32,343 nucleotides of DNA from Gallionellales bacterium RIFCSPLOWO2_02_FULL_59_110 (GCA_001801215.1 MGXA01000014.1:1-32343); one strand, 5' to 3'; positions 16,301 to 29,605 are shown, counted from the stretch's first letter. Numbers and translations are program-made. The notes: generated by a model not told the origin, from the sequence alone.

Positions 16301-19300
16301 GACGCTGGGCGCTGCGCGGCGTAAGGCATTGCCGTAAATGACGGAAGAGGCCAGAAGGCCATAGGTCTGCGCATCTGCTTCGGTGGCGTTGAGGTGGCGC
16401 AGCACCTCCTGGCTTTGGAACCATGCCATTTCAAAGGCACGCTCAACGAAGTGCCGGTCACAGTACTTCTCAAGCAAAGCCAATGCTGCTTCGCGCGTGT
16501 CCGCGACACCCGAGATGATCTGCACGCTCGCCGATTCGTCGGGCGACAAGGTGATGGTGCGGCGGATCGCCACGATGGGATCCAGCACCGAACCATCGGT
16601 GTTCGACAACCGCCTGGATAAATGGGCGAGGCTATCACTGCCATCCAGTACCACCGGGTTGGCCGCCGTTCGACCCCGCCCGATGAATTTGGTGCGGTCG
16701 GTTTCGTAAGACGGCTCGTCGACAGTGGCGCCAGGCGCCGCCAGCAGATGAAACATCCACGGCACCTGCTCACCCGGCGTGCGGGGCCGCCGCGTGCAGA
16801 GGATCGCCTGCCGCTCGGGCAGGATTTCGGTTTGTACAAACAAATTACTGAAAGCCCGATGGGCCAGGTCGGCATTCAACGGCGCCAACACGACCTCCGC
16901 GTAGCTCGTTACCTCGATATGGCGGGTGCGGGACGACAGGTTGGTGAGCGTGACACGGCGAATCTCGACATCGTCTTCCGGCGAAACGCTGATCTCGGTA
17001 TGCGCTTCGATCGACTGATCGCGCCGCCGGTATTCGGCGCGCCCCTGCACGAAAATCGCCTCGTAGTGATCGGCCTTGGCCAATGTCGGTTGATGCGCGG
17101 TTGACCAATAACGCCCCGTGCCGCGGTCACGCAAGTAAATGAACGTACCCCAGCAATCGCAAGTGGTGTCCTCGCGCCAACGGGTGACGGCCAGATCGCG
17201 CCAGCGGCTGTAACCTCCGCCCGCATGAGTCGCCATGACGTGGTACCTGCCGTTGGACAACAGGTGAACTTCGGGTGCCGGTGTGTTCGGGTCGGTAAAC
17301 ACGCGCATGGTCGCTCCTGCTTCCGCTGCGGGTGGTGACGCGGCGGCGCTCACTTCGGCAGCGTGCGGGTGCAGCGTGGCGCCCTTCTTTGGCACACGCT
17401 CCTGCAGCAACAATTCCGTGGCCTTCGTCAGGGGAGCCGACATGAATCGGCGCTGCATCGGCCGGTTGAGCAATACATGTTCGAAGGCCAACAGGCTCAT
17501 GCCTTGGTGATGCGCCATGAAGTTGCGCACGATGGCGTGATTTTTGCCCCGGGGGATACGCGATGGCGTGTAATCCACCGCCTCGTAAAACCCGTAGATG
17601 CCGAGGAAGCCATGAGAAGCCAGCGCCTGCAGGTTGCGGCACGCTTCCTGCGGCATCACCGTCAGCGCCAGTGCGCTGGCGTAAGGGGAAATGACCAGGT
17701 CGTCTCCCAGCCCGCGCTTGAAGCCCAGCCCCGGTACACCGAACGCGCGGTATTGATACACCTGGTGCACATCGGTGGCGTTATAGCAGGATTCAGAAAT
17801 GCCCCACGGCACGGCGCGTTGCCGGCCGTATTCGATCTGGCGCAACACTGCGGCCTTGCAGGTCTGTTCCAATAATGTGTTTTCGTAACTCGGCATCAGC
17901 AGCTGCGGCATCAGGTACTCGAACATCGAGCCGCTCCACGAAATCAGGCTCACGTCGCCGCCATGGCTTGTCAGCAGGCGGCCGAGTGCGAACCAATGCT
18001 TCTGTGGCACCTGCCCCTGCGCAATGAGCAGGAAACTGGCCAGGCGCGCTTCCGATGCCAGCAGGTCGTAACAGGACGAATCGCGGCGCCGTTCGCCCAC
18101 GTCGTAACCTATGGTCAGCAGGCCGCGCGACGTATCGTAGAGGAATTCAAAATCCATCGCCGCCAGTTCGCTGCAACGATTTACCAGATCGTCGATCATT
18201 CCGAGCCGCTTTGCGGCAGCCTGATAACGTGGTCCTGCCGCCGCGACTGCCCGGTCTGACGACAGCATTTCAGGTCCGGCCGCATCCTCTCCGGCCAGTT
18301 CCACCAAAGTTGGGATGTTGTCGAAGTGCCGCGGCTCAGGCACCAGGAATCTGAGGTCATCCCTGAGTGCCCGCGATTGCATCTCGAACTCCTGCGCCCA
18401 GTAATACAGTTCGCCATCGATATCGATATCCGATGGCAAACCAGCAACCAACTCCTGGCCGGCGAGGTGGATATCATTCAGCAAGCCGTCGGCGGCAGCC
18501 AGTGTCTGCGTATTGCGTGTGAGCTCAGGCAGCGTGAGCGAGTGCAGGGTGTCATGCAACAATTTGATCTTCTTCGCAATATCCGGGGCGGGCAACGAGG
18601 GCACGTGTTCGGCAAGCACCTGCAAGGTGTCCTGCAATCCCTGAAACGCGCTTGATGACAGCACCGGCCGGTCTTTCAGCTCGGCCAGTCCCGCTTGCAA
18701 GGTGAGCAAGCTGCCGGCCAGGTTGCCGCTGTCCACCGACGAGACGTATTGCGGGTGTAGCGGTTGCAGCGTGCGCGTGTCGTACCAGTTGTAAAAATGG
18801 CCTCGGTAACGTTCCAGCTTTCCCATCGTCGCCAGTGTGTTCTCGACAAGGCGCAGGAATTCTCCGGTGGAGATGTAACCGAAATCGTACGCAGCCAGGT
18901 TCGCCAGCAGCGACATGCCGATGTTCGTGGGCGAGGTACGCGAGGCGATGGCCGGAGCCGGATATTCCTGGTAGTTATCGGGCGGCAACCAGTTGTCCCG
19001 GGGGCCGACGAACTCCGCGAAGAAGCGCCAGGTTTGCCGGGCCGATGCCCGCAGGAACGCCCGTTGATCGGCGGTCAAGTCCGGTACGGGGGACACCAGC
19101 GGTCTGCTGATCCACCAGCCGACGACGGGCGATGCCAGCCAGAGCAACAAGACGGGCGCACAGAACAGCAACTCCGCCGACCGGTCGTCCCCCGGTAGCC
19201 AAGCCAAAGCCAATCCCAGCGCCACCGCCAGAACCGGCGCGATCCACATCTCCCTGAAGAAATCGGCCAGCGTACGGCGCGCGTTACGGCTTGCATAAGA

Positions 19301-22183
19301 TGGCAGTTGCCAGAGCAACAATCCGCGCCGGGTAAACTGCATCCGCACGCCCGAGCGCAGGATCGCATCCAGGCAAATCAGCGTGTCGTACGGCAAAAGC
19401 ACCAGCGTCAGCAAGGCGAGCACGATTGGGTGGCTCGCGGATTTGCCGGTCAGGATCAGGTGCACCAGCCAATCGCGTTCTTCAGGCTTGCGGATGAAAT
19501 TGATCACAGTGGACAGCAAGATGGGCAAGAACACCACGCCCAGAACCAGCAAGGTCCAGAACCACACCGGGCCCGGGTCAAACAGCCAGCCGCCTGCCAG
19601 CAAGGCGAGCAGCGACGGCGGCACGAGGCTGCGCCGGAGGTTGTCGAAAATTTTCCACACCGACAAGGCGGAGAGCGGGTTCGGTTGCCGCTTCGCTTTG
19701 GTTCCATTTGAGCCATTCAATCCATTTGCTGTGGACGGCCCGGGCACGTGCGGGAGCAGCCAGCCGGCAAGCTGCCAGTCGCCGCGTATCCAGCGGTGCC
19801 GCCGGCTGGCCTCTATGGCGTAACTGGCCGGATGCTCTTCAATCAGGTCGACATCGGTCACCAGCGCCGAACGCGCATAGCCGCTTTCCAGCAAGTCGTG
19901 ACTGAGAATGAGATTCTCCGGAAAGCGCGCATCGACAGCCTGGCGAAAAGCGTCCACATCGTAGATGCCCTTGCCGATGAACGACCCCTCCCCGAAAATA
20001 TCCTGGTAGACATCCGATACCTCGCGCGTGTAGGGGTCGATGCCGGAGTCGCCCGCGAACAGTTTGGTAAACCGTGACTGGCCCGCGCTGGTCAGGCTGA
20101 TCGAAGCGCGTGGTTGCAGGATCGCATAGCCTTCGACGATGCGTCCCTTGCCGGCATCGTACACCGGCCGATTGAGCGGATGGGCGATGTTTCCTATCAG
20201 CGTGCGGGCCGCATCGCGCGGCAGTTGCGTGTCGGTATCCAGGGTGATGACGTACTTGATCGAAGCGAGGATGGACGCATCACCGACAATATCCGAGAAT
20301 GCAGCTTGCTCCCCTCCCCGCAGCAAGGCATTGAACTGCTCCAGCTTGCCGCGCTTGCGCTCGTAGCCCATCCATACCCGTTCGTATGGATTCCACACCC
20401 GGGGCCGGTGAAACAGATAGAAGATGCACGGCCGGTCCTCGCGGTAAGTCTCGTTGAGCGCCTGGACAGCTGCGCGCGCGTGGGCGAGCAACGCCTCGTC
20501 TTCTGGCAGCGTTTGCTCGGACGCGTCACGGAAATCCGTCAGCAAGGCAAAGAACAAATTGGGGTCGCGATTGCCGAGATAGCGTATCTCCAGTGCTTCG
20601 AGAAGATCATCGATCTCTTGCGGCTTGCTCAGCAAGGTGGGGACAACCACCATAGTACGATGAATATCCGGAATACCCTGCGAAAAATCCAGTCGCGGCA
20701 ACGCGCGCGGCGGCAAGGCGAGCGTGACCAGCAGGTTCACCAGTGAGATGGCCAGCGCCGAGACGCCGATGATGCCGGCGATCGCAAAGAACCAATACCG
20801 CCAGCTACCCAGACCGAACCCGCCGAAATTTGAAAGCGCGACCGATGTCGAAAGTAGCGTGAACAACAGGATGGAGCCAAGGTAAAGGAGCAGGCGGAAA
20901 TTCCGGCTCGCCAGGCTGGCCCGTCTGTTCCACGAAAAGCGGCAGCCGACCGCACGCTCCAGCATCTGCCGTCCATGATCGACCAGGTAGTATCCGACAT
21001 GTGCGCTACGGTCGTTGGCGCCCAATCGCTTTGCAGCAGCCTGCGCGAGGGCGAGGGCCTCGCGCGCCACCGCCAACTCGTTGCGCGAGCAACCCTTCGC
21101 CACGTCTTCGATGACATGCCGGTAGCGGTCGCGAGTGGCGAAATCCTGGCTGGCGTGCATCCCCATCGGATCTTCACGCAATGCCTGTTCGACGACACTG
21201 AGCGACTCGACGTAATTCCTCCAGTCCATGGTGCCGATGAAACGCAGGCTGCCAATACTGTTGGCGATGGATATCTGGTTGGCCGCAGCCGTTCGGTTGG
21301 CCGCCTCCGACAACTGCGTTGCAGTCACCCCTTGTTCGAGCAGTTCTTGCTCGACCCAGGTTTGAACAAACGCCATGGCTGGCCCCTGCGCCTGGAGTCT
21401 TGCGTAAAACTCCTCCACAAACGGCGCGGTCAGCGACACATCGGCATTGGCAAACTCGGCCAGCAACTGGATCAGTTGTTTTGGCTCCCTTTCGGCCGTC
21501 GCCAGCATGCGATCCGCCCATTTGACGGCCGCGTCAAGCTCCTCACGCCGACGGGCGATACGCAACCCAACGCGGCGCAGATTTTCCAGCAGCGCCAACT
21601 GCAACATGATCGGGAATGCCCACAACTCGCCCAGCTTTAACGGTTTAACGGTCTGGTAAGCGGCAACGATGTGGGTGGCGTTGTCGCTGTCGACACGCCC
21701 ATCCATGTGAGAGATCAACTCCAACGCCAAGTCATAGATGCGCGGAAAACCGGCTGACAGGCCATCAGCCAGTCGCGGCAACTGCCTGCTGTACCCGCGC
21801 GGCAGATGCAGCCGCGCCAGGCTGATCTGCTGCTCGATGAGATAGAAATTATCGAGCAGCCAGGCTTCTGCCGACACAACCCGTTGCCCCGGCGCGGCCG
21901 CGGCTGTCACGACGTCATACGCCGCCAGCAGAACACGCGCATTGTCCGCCAGCCGTGGCAGCAACCTGTCCGGCCCCGGATGCGGATCGATTCTGTGCTG
22001 GCCAGCCAGCATTACCGCATGGCGCTTGAGTTGTTCGATGCTGAACAGCTCCGAGCGCAGCAACTCGGTATCCCGTCCGTTACGCGACGCATTCCGTGTG
22101 CGTGCGGAAAATCCGAACTCTTTGATGGCTATGAAATTCTCCTTGCGCAAGGGCCCGTTTTCAGGAGGAGCGAGGCCTGGCAC
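13397..22183 (-). CDS. ndvB: Cyclic beta-1,2-glucan synthase (NdvB/ChvB type)
   Basis: A giant inner-membrane enzyme of up to 2928 residues that builds and closes cyclic beta-1,2-glucans, which are osmoprotectants and surface-interaction factors in the periplasm. In order: an N-terminal helical region with membrane helices (about 430-500); a GT84 glycosyltransferase (about 505-810) with VVVPTLL, DTDT near 650 and [10 protein letters not shown] near 794; further membrane helices (about 855-1030); a glycoamylase-like domain (about 1080-1580, HFYNWYD and [12 protein letters not shown]); then two GH94-type carbohydrate-binding segments (about 1625 and 2120). The C-terminal GH94 phosphorylase domain has the catalytic Asp motif GCGDWNDGM near 2596, which trims chain length. 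The GTG at 22183 has no ribosome site; a perfect AAGGAG precedes an ATA at 22132-22130. Two LacI-like palindromes lie upstream. Confidence 0.93.
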   Translation of the reverse strand: MPGLAPPENGPLRKENFIAIKEFGFSARTRNASRNGRDTELLRSELFSIEQLKRHAVMLAGQHRIDPHPGPDRLLPRLADNARVLLAAYDVVTAAAAPGQRVVSAEAWLLDNFYLIEQQISLARLHLPRGYSRQLPRLADGLSAGFPRIYDLALELISHMDGRVDSDNATHIVAAYQTVKPLKLGELWAFPIMLQLALLENLRRVGLRIARRREELDAAVKWADRMLATAEREPKQLIQLLAEFANADVSLTAPFVEEFYARLQAQGPAMAFVQTWVEQELLEQGVTATQLSEAANRTAAANQISIANSIGSLRFIGTMDWRNYVESLSVVEQALREDPMGMHASQDFATRDRYRHVIEDVAKGCSRNELAVAREALALAQAAAKRLGANDRSAHVGYYLVDHGRQMLERAVGCRFSWNRRASLASRNFRLLLYLGSILLFTLLSTSVALSNFGGFGLGSWRYWFFAIAGIIGVSALAISLVNLLVTLALPPRALPRLDFSQGIPDIHRTMVVVPTLLSKPQEIDDLLEALEIRYLGNRDPNLFFALLTDFRDASEQTLPEDEALLAHARAAVQALNETYREDRPCIFYLFHRPRVWNPYERVWMGYERKRGKLEQFNALLRGGEQAAFSDIVGDASILASIKYVITLDTDTQLPRDAARTLIGNIAHPLNRPVYDAGKGRIVEGYAILQPRASISLTSAGQSRFTKLFAGDSGIDPYTREVSDVYQDIFGEGSFIGKGIYDVDAFRQAVDARFPENLILSHDLLESGYARSALVTDVDLIEEHPASYAIEASRRHRWIRGDWQLAGWLLPHVPGPSTANGLNGSNGTKAKRQPNPLSALSVWKIFDNLRRSLVPPSLLALLAGGWLFDPGPVWFWTLLVLGVVFLPILLSTVINFIRKPEERDWLVHLILTGKSASHPIVLALLTLVLLPYDTLICLDAILRSGVRMQFTRRGLLLWQLPSYASRNARRTLADFFREMWIAPVLAVALGLALAWLPGDDRSAELLFCAPVLLLWLASPVVGWWISRPLVSPVPDLTADQRAFLRASARQTWRFFAEFVGPRDNWLPPDNYQEYPAPAIASRTSPTNIGMSLLANLAAYDFGYISTGEFLRLVENTLATMGKLERYRGHFYNWYDTRTLQPLHPQYVSSVDSGNLAGSLLTLQAGLAELKDRPVLSSSAFQGLQDTLQVLAEHVPSLPAPDIAKKIKLLHDTLHSLTLPELTRNTQTLAAADGLLNDIHLAGQELVAGLPSDIDIDGELYYWAQEFEMQSRALRDDLRFLVPEPRHFDNIPTLVELAGEDAAGPEMLSSDRAVAAAGPRYQAAAKRLGMIDDLVNRCSELAAMDFEFLYDTSRGLLTIGYDVGERRRDSSCYDLLASEARLASFLLIAQGQVPQKHWFALGRLLTSHGGDVSLISWSGSMFEYLMPQLLMPSYENTLLEQTCKAAVLRQIEYGRQRAVPWGISESCYNATDVHQVYQYRAFGVPGLGFKRGLGDDLVISPYASALALTVMPQEACRNLQALASHGFLGIYGFYEAVDYTPSRIPRGKNHAIVRNFMAHHQGMSLLAFEHVLLNRPMQRRFMSAPLTKATELLLQERVPKKGATLHPHAAEVSAAASPPAAEAGATMRVFTDPNTPAPEVHLLSNGRYHVMATHAGGGYSRWRDLAVTRWREDTTCDCWGTFIYLRDRGTGRYWSTAHQPTLAKADHYEAIFVQGRAEYRRRDQSIEAHTEISVSPEDDVEIRRVTLTNLSSRTRHIEVTSYAEVVLAPLNADLAHRAFSNLFVQTEILPERQAILCTRRPRTPGEQVPWMFHLLAAPGATVDEPSYETDRTKFIGRGRTAANPVVLDGSDSLAHLSRRLSNTDGSVLDPIVAIRRTITLSPDESASVQIISGVADTREAALALLEKYCDRHFVERAFEMAWFQSQEVLRHLNATEADAQTYGLLASSVIYGNALRRAAPSVIARNQLGQSGLWRFAVSGDLPIILLRIGDLNRIDLVKQMLQAHTYWRMKGLIADLVIVNEDFSGYRAVLQDQIMGLINAGPEAQIIDKPGGVFVRRAEELSEIERVLFQTVARVVFSDSAETLVEQVERRVSAERVSDRLEPLLHRPPPRPRPLPARERIFCNGLGGFTPDGREYVITLEPGQSTPAPWVNVIASPHIGTVVSESGSAYTWAENAHEFRLTTWHNDPLSDISGEALYIRDEETGAFWSPTPLPARGESGYVCRHGFGYSVFEHYEAGIASELHTYVAMDAPVKFVVVKLHNRSRHARQLSLTGYWELVLGEWRHTNLMHIVTETDPLSGALFARNAYGRECANRVVFAHVSERERTVSGNRAEFIGRNGSLASPAAMRRKRLSGRTGACLDPCAAMQARIELAEGQEREIVFVFGAASNTDEAQHFIRRFGGPAGARQALEAVWEYWNRTLGAVHVETPDPALDVLANGWLVYQTLSCRLWGRSGYYQSGGAYGFRDQLQDTTALIHATPWLAREQLIRCAGRQFLQGDVQHWWHPPSGQGVRTHFSDDYLWLPYATCRYVLATGDTGVLDELVHFLEGRELNPEEEAYYDQPQRSAEAASLYEHCVRAIKHGLRFGEHQLPLMGCGDWNDGMNLVGRDGKGESVWLAWFLYENLQLFAGLARGRNDEAFAKFCTGQAALLRNNIEANAWDGAWYRRAYFDDGTPLGSSGNDECQIDSISQSWAVISGGGDPLRAREAMAAVKQRLVRRDAQLIQLLDPPFDKSDLEPGYIKGYVPGVRENGGQYTHAAIWAATAFAMMGDRERAWELFAMLNPVNHGSTPAEIERYKVEPYVMCADIYGAPPHIGRGGWTWYTGAAGWMYRLTVETLLGLRLEVDHLRIAPCVPAHWESYKIHYRYRETIYHITVKRAGEQTEQVIRVTVDGTVVSGASADGTGRPQGMIPLVDDRVDHHVEVDLS
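22139..22144 (-). promoter_or_regulatory. Ribosome-binding site pointing to an ATA codon inside ndvB
   Basis: Read leftward, AAGGAG (22144-22139) is followed after 6 bases by ATA (22132-22130), which starts the in-frame peptide segment [11 protein letters not shown]. There is no ATG, GTG or TTG at this ideal distance. Either ATA is used as a rare start, an ATG has mutated to ATA, or the upstream GTG at 22183 is used without a good site. Confidence 0.45.
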
Positions 22184-22560
22184 CTATCAGGCATAGCCTT
22201 GGGAGGGCAGGCGAACAACCTTGGATCGATCCAATCGAATCGATCCAACGACATGCGTATTGGATACGTCCGGCACTGTGGTAGAAAACGCCAGAACCTG
22301 GATTGTTCGCGGACATGTCCTGCATCCTTTATTCGGATGGCAGTATCCGCTTGTTTGCCGTTGCGGTATGTGCGGTAAAGTACACAATTAGCCGGCGCAC
22401 TCAACTGCCCGATGAGGGAGTGGAAGAATTTGGCCCGGAATATTTCGACTGGTATTCGCCTTGACTCTCTTGCAGGAACTCTGGTGCAGCCTTGAGGCAC
22501 TGCCTCGGCAGTGTCTACCCAATCTGGCGTTCATTCCTGAAATCCGCTTCACCGAGCGGG
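22184..22560. other. Upstream region of ndvB, no gene recognised
   Basis: Between the glucan synthase start and the fumC fragment lie some 377 bases. Open frames exist on both strands but none has a ribosome site or recognisable content. The only clear structure is the palindrome pair at 22221-22248. The promoter of ndvB is expected here, but no convincing -35/-10 pair was identified. Confidence 0.5.
22221..22248. promoter_or_regulatory. Two overlapping-phase palindromes, LacI-like operator candidate
   Basis: TTGGATCGATCCAA (22221-22234) is a perfect 14-bp palindrome with a central CG. Exactly 14 bases later TCGAATCGATCCAA (22235-22248) repeats the right half and most of the left; ATCGATCCAA is thus repeated at 22225 and 22239. 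A central CG within a 14-16-bp palindrome is the usual form of LacI/GalR operators, and ndvB starts 38 bases away. No LacI-family gene is in the window. Role inferred. Confidence 0.45.
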
Positions 22561-23078
22561 GCTTCCGCGTGTTGCAATTGCGCCGCGTAGCCGGAAAATT
22601 CCTGCCCCAACGTCAGCGGAGTGGCATCCCGCAAATGGGTGCGACCGATCTTGACGATGTCGCCGAACGCGGCGGATTTTTGCTCCAGCGTCGCACGCAG
22701 CGACGGCAACAGTTGTCCGGCAATTCCGGTGACTGCCGCGACATGCATCGCCGTGGGGAAGATGTCGTTGGACGACTGTCAGAAATTGACCCCGTCGTTC
22801 GGATGCACCTCCGACACGTTACTGGCGAAGCCAGCCGTTTGCGGGAGAAGGTGCGATGCGGCCACTCCCACACCAGACTGCTCCGCCGAGCAGTTCCGAG
22901 GCGCGGTTGGCCAGCGCACAGGCGCGTTTCACCGCCGCAAGCGCGAGCATGAGCTCCCGCTGCATTGCTCATTCGAGATGTGGAAATATTGCAGCGAGCG
23001 CTGCGTCTGCGCGCCCCACAGGCGCTCCTCCGGGGCTTCGACATGGCCGAAAGAGTCGCGCTCGTTTCAGGTGGTCAT
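22561..23078 (-). pseudogene. fumC: Decayed 5' fragment of a second fumC gene
   Basis: Read leftward from an ATG at 23078, with a GGAG site before it, the sequence matches the N-terminal part of the intact fum[22 protein letters not shown], then [15 protein letters not shown], then [22 protein letters not shown] and [29 protein letters not shown]. It carries a TGA at codon 4, a one-base deletion after HISNEQ, a TGA in place of the glycine before QSSND, and a deletion joining two LANR-coding sites that removes about 50 codons. Similarity ends abruptly after codon ~215, at 22561; the remaining 250 residues are absent. It begins 13 bases past the lipase gene. Clearly non-functional. Confidence 0.92.
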
Positions 23079-23090
23079 GGTGATTATCTC

Positions 23091-24146
23091 CTATGGTGAA
23101 ACCCCCGTCCCGCAAACGGGAGAGCCGGATGCAGGGCTTGTGGCATGAAGCGCGTGAAGCGGCTGCGCGGCCAGTTGACGCCGCGTATGTTCGTAACCGA
23201 TGGCAATGATTTCCTCGGCACGGTCGAATTCCAGGAAGCGGATATGCCCCAGCGGCGGCTGGATAATCACCTCCGGGCGGTCCAGATCCAAACGGGTTTG
23301 TGTGATGCTGGATTCCATGATATTGATCGAGGCCAGCAGCACTTCGAAGATATTGGGCAGCGCCTCGGAGGAAGCCCATTTCCTGAATTGCGCCGAGGCG
23401 TGGTTGTCGCCGGCGAGCAGTTTCCGCCTGATGTCCTTCATCGACAGGCGGTAATCGCTCACCCAGCGCGAAAACAAGCCGGACAAGCTGCCTTCCGCAG
23501 CGCTGGTTTTTTCTGCCGCAAGCAGCGGTTTCATGTTCTTGCCGGCGATGATCTCGCGATTGAGATCGACCGCGATCACGATATCTGCGCCCATGGCGCG
23601 GGCCACGCTCACCGGCACCGGGTTGGTGAGGCCGCCATCGACCAGGACGTGCCCGTTGCTGCGCACCGGCGTAAAGATTCCGGGCACGGAAATGCTGGCG
23701 CGCACCGCCTCGATCACATCGCCGCTGCTGATAGTAACCTCCTCGCCGCTGAGGATGTCCGTCGCCACGGCGGCAAAGGCCTTCGGCAGCGTTTCGATGG
23801 AATCGGCACGGATATGCGCGCGTGCCAATTCGCTGATCCGTGCGCCGTCGAGCAGGCCGGATTTGGGCAGCACAACGTCGAAGAAAGAAGCCGTTCTTTT
23901 CCAGTCGAAAGTTCTGAAGGTGGCTTCCAGTTCATCCAGCTTGCCGGCCGCATGGATCGCCCCGATAAGCGCCCCCATGCTGGTGCCCGCGATGAAGTCC
24001 ACCTCGATGCCCGCATCTTCGATGGCGCGGATCACCCCCACGTGAGCGAGCCCGCGCGCCGAACCGCTGCCCAATGCCAGACCTACTTTCGGGCGGCGCG
24101 CGGCATTGCTGCCGGTTGTCTTGCTCGCCATCGCAGTATTTTCCAT
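23091..24146 (-). CDS. Patatin-like phospholipase (RssA-type)
   Basis: A 351-residue patatin-like serine hydrolase. The start at 24146 was chosen because AAAAGGG lies 6 bases upstream, and the longer frame only adds unrelated residues from the 3' end of acnA. The oxyanion motif LGSGSARGLAHVG, the nucleophile elbow GTSMG and the DGG of the Ser-Asp dyad (VDGGLTNPVP) are all present. The family hydrolyses acyl esters of phospholipids, usually at the cytoplasmic membrane. After the catalytic domain (about residues 15-215) a 130-residue C-terminal part of unknown role contains SLSGLFSRWVSDYRLSMKDIRR. It lies 31 bases after acnA and before the fumC fragment in one direction, suggesting an ancestral acnA-lipase-fumC transcript. 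Substrate unknown. Confidence 0.9.
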   Translation of the reverse strand: MENTAMASKTTGSNAARRPKVGLALGSGSARGLAHVGVIRAIEDAGIEVDFIAGTSMGALIGAIHAAGKLDELEATFRTFDWKRTASFFDVVLPKSGLLDGARISELARAHIRADSIETLPKAFAAVATDILSGEEVTISSGDVIEAVRASISVPGIFTPVRSNGHVLVDGGLTNPVPVSVARAMGADIVIAVDLNREIIAGKNMKPLLAAEKTSAAEGSLSGLFSRWVSDYRLSMKDIRRKLLAGDNHASAQFRKWASSEALPNIFEVLLASINIMESSITQTRLDLDRPEVIIQPPLGHIRFLEFDRAEEIIAIGYEHTRRQLAAQPLHALHATSPASGSPVCGTGVSP

Positions 24147-24177
24147 TCGTGCCCTTTTCTCCAACCCGCACAATAAT

Positions 24178-27066
<2,889 letters not shown>

Positions 27067-27492
27067 GGCAGTATCTCCAAATTTGTATGATGGAAAAGGG
27101 TAGCCGGTCAAAAAGCCGATAACCCTGCAACAATCCTCAAGAAGAGCCCATAACCACCGGCCTTAACGAGTGTTGTTTGCCCGTTTTTGCGAATGGCCGG
27201 AACTTTCATTATAGATCACGAAAATTTTTTGTGGCGTTGCATGATATGGGCCAGTCGGTGCCGGGCGGCGCCCCATTTTGCAGTGCCGCGCTGTTGTTCT
27301 TCGCCGGCCTCCCCGGCCATCTGTCCGGCGAACGCTCTTCGGCCTCCCGCATTTGCGGCTGCAGGGCAAAGCTCCCCGCGCGAATATCCGCTAAAATAGC
27401 CGTGCTGCCAAACTAGGCAAGGAGCCTCGCCACGCCGAACCGTATCGGCATGAATCTTCCGCCTTAACTGGTTTAATCCGCACTCCCGACTG
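27067..27492. other. Divergent promoter region between acnA and the helicase gene
   Basis: About 425 bases without a recognisable gene. Leftward, TATAAT (27213-27208) beside an A/T-rich stretch (AAAATTTTTT) is the best -10 for acnA, though no good -35 is seen. Rightward, TAAAAT (27392-27397) is a possible -10 for the helicase gene. A GGCC-rich short palindrome (about 27304-27316) is also present. Confidence 0.4.
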
Positions 27493-29574
27493 GTGCATTT
27501 GCAACAACCCCTGAAAGCCCGAATCTCCACCGTGTCCGCCGAAGTCGAACGTTTCTTTTCCGAGCAGAGCCCGCTTGCCGCCGAGGTGGCGTCATTCCGC
27601 CCGCGCGCGCAGCAGCGCGAAATGGCGCTGGCGGTGGCCGAGGCGATCCGCGACAACGCGATCCTGGTGGTCGAGGCGGGAACCGGGACGGGCAAGACCT
27701 TCGCCTATCTGGTGCCCGCGCTGCTCAATGGCGGCAAGGTGATCGTCTCGACCGGCACGAAAAATTTGCAGGACCAGTTGTTTCAGAAAGACCTGCCGAT
27801 GGTGCGCGACGCCCTGAAAGCGCCGGTTTCGGTGGCGCTGCTCAAGGGGCGCGCGAACTACGTGTGCCATTACCATCTGGCGCGCACGGAATCGGACGGG
27901 ATGTTCAAGACGCGCGAGGACATCAGGCATCTGGGCAAGATCAAGCAATACGCCAGGGTCAGCGATTCCGGCGACAAGGGCGGGCTGGCCGATGTGCCGG
28001 AGAACGCGCCGATCTGGATGCAGGTGACCTCGACGCGCGATAACTGCCTCGGCCAGGAATGCCCGCAGCACAAGGATTGCTTCGTGCTCAAGGCGCGCTC
28101 CGAGGCGATGAAGGCGGACATCGTGGTGGTAAACCATCACCTGTTCTTCGCCGACGTGATGCTGCGCGACGAGGGTGTCGCGGAACTGCTGCCCGTCTGC
28201 AACACAGTGATCTTCGACGAGGCTCACCAGTTGCCGGAGACCGCCAGCCTGTTCTTCGGCGAGAGCCTTTCCACCACGCTGCTGCTCGACCTGGCGCGCG
28301 ACACGCGCATCGAGACCGCTGCCGCCGCCAAGGATTTCGCCCCGCTGCCCAAGGCCTGCGACGAGCTCGACAAGGCCGCGCGCGACCTGCGCCTGGTGTT
28401 CAAAAAGGAAGGGCGGATGCCCGCCACCGCAACAGAAAACTTCAAGGAGTTCGCGCCCGCGCTGCAAACGCTCGGCGAAAAGCTCGCGCAGCTGAACGGC
28501 CTGCTGGAGAAACAGGCGGAACGCAGCGAGGGGCTGGAGAATTGCTGGGTGCGGGGGCAGGGGTTGGCGCAGCAGTTGGAGCAGTGGATGGCCCCCCCCC
28601 TCTCCCCTAGCCCCTCTGATGGAACTACTGGTGAAACTACTAGCCATCTGACTAGGCTGTCCAAAAACGACAGCCAAGTCGCTGGTTACCCCGCCGGGGG
28701 GGAGGGAAATGATGTGGTGCGCTGGCTGGAAATTTTCCACCACTCCCTGCAACTCAACACCACGCCGCTGTCGATTGCGGAGATTTTCGAGAAGCAGATC
28801 GGCGGCAGCGCGCGCACGTGGATATTCACTTCCGCGACGCTCGCGGTAAAGAAGGATTTTTCGCTGTACCAGAGCGAGATGGGCTTGCTCGACGCGAAGA
28901 CCGCGTGCTGGGACAGCCCGTTCGATTATGGCGAGCAGGCGCTGCTGTATGTGCCGCAGAACCTGCCGGAGCCGAACAGCGAAGGCTACACCGAGGCTGT
29001 GGTGCAGGCCGCGCTGCCGCTGCTCGGGGCAAGCGAGGGGCGCGCCTTCCTGCTGTTCACCAGCCTGCGCGCGATGGGGCGCGCACACGAAATTTTGCAG
29101 GCGGAATTCGACCGGCGCGGCTGGAACTATCCGCTGATGCTACAGGGCGAAGGTTCGCGCAACGAGATGCTGGCGCGCTTCCGCGAACACGGCAACGCGG
29201 TGCTGCTCGGCAGCCAGTCGTTCTGGGAAGGCGTGGACGTGCGCGGCGAAGCCCTGTCGCTGGTCATCATCGACAAGCTGCCGTTCGCGCCGCCGGACGA
29301 CCCGGTGCTGGCGGCGCGCATCGAACAGATGAAGAAACAGGGGCGCAACGCGTTCATGGAATACCAACTGCCGCGCGCGATCATCACCCTGAAACAAGGT
29401 GCGGGACGGTTGATCCGCGACGAATCCGACCGCGGCGTCCTGATGATCTGCGACCCGCGCATCATCGGCAAACACTACGGCAAGCGCATCTGGCAAAGCC
29501 TGCCGCCGATGAAGCGCACCAGGGACGAGGCGGTGGCGGTGGAGTTTTTTAACAAGCCTGCTTCCGCCAGCTAA
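27493..29574 (+). CDS. DinG/YoaA-type [4Fe-4S] DNA helicase with an in-frame insert
   Basis: A 693-residue superfamily 2, XPD-like 5'-3' helicase. Walker A is GTGTGKT (residues 63-69) and the DEAH box is at 242-245. Four cysteines that can hold the iron-sulfur cluster are Cys125, Cys185, Cys190 and Cys196. Motif VI (QGAGRLIR) is at about 635-642. The family unwinds forked DNA and RNA-DNA hybrids during repair. Residues about 367-405 are a Pro/Ser/Thr-rich stretch encoded by repeat-like DNA (28591-28709) that is foreign to the family. The frame is kept, and it lies in the variable region between the arch and helicase domain 2. The start is uncertain: GTG at 27493 is used, GTG at 27532 is equally plausible. 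The gene stands alone and converges on the diguanylate cyclase. Confidence 0.92.
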   Translation: MHLQQPLKARISTVSAEVERFFSEQSPLAAEVASFRPRAQQREMALAVAEAIRDNAILVVEAGTGTGKTFAYLVPALLNGGKVIVSTGTKNLQDQLFQKDLPMVRDALKAPVSVALLKGRANYVCHYHLARTESDGMFKTREDIRHLGKIKQYARVSDSGDKGGLADVPENAPIWMQVTSTRDNCLGQECPQHKDCFVLKARSEAMKADIVVVNHHLFFADVMLRDEGVAELLPVCNTVIFDEAHQLPETASLFFGESLSTTLLLDLARDTRIETAAAAKDFAPLPKACDELDKAARDLRLVFKKEGRMPATATENFKEFAPALQTLGEKLAQLNGLLEKQAERSEGLENCWVRGQGLAQQLEQWMAPPLSPSPSDGTTGETTSHLTRLSKNDSQVAGYPAGGEGNDVVRWLEIFHHSLQLNTTPLSIAEIFEKQIGGSARTWIFTSATLAVKKDFSLYQSEMGLLDAKTACWDSPFDYGEQALLYVPQNLPEPNSEGYTEAVVQAALPLLGASEGRAFLLFTSLRAMGRAHEILQAEFDRRGWNYPLMLQGEGSRNEMLARFREHGNAVLLGSQSFWEGVDVRGEALSLVIIDKLPFAPPDDPVLAARIEQMKKQGRNAFMEYQLPRAIITLKQGAGRLIRDESDRGVLMICDPRIIGKHYGKRIWQSLPPMKRTRDEAVAVEFFNKPASAS
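28591..28709. repeat. Repeat-like insert within the helicase coding sequence
   Basis: The insert is bounded by a C-run (GCCCCCCCCC, 28591-28600) and a G-run (28695-28703), giving imperfect inverted ends. Inside are two hairpins: GATGG/CCATC (28618-28622 with 28644-28648) and a perfect GGCTGTC/GACAGCC stem with a 7-base loop (28655-28661 with 28669-28675). The composition differs sharply from the GC-rich helicase codons on both sides. The layout resembles a small non-autonomous element like the C/G-rich repeat at 4181-4284, though the cores differ. Length keeps the reading frame. Confidence 0.6.
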
Positions 29575-29605
29575 TCGTGGGCGTGCTCCCCCGAAAATTT
29601 CAACT

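Noticed and set aside
27592..29088. Leftward frame of about 500 codons opposite the helicase
   Set aside because: Mirror frame of the helicase coding sequence with no domain.
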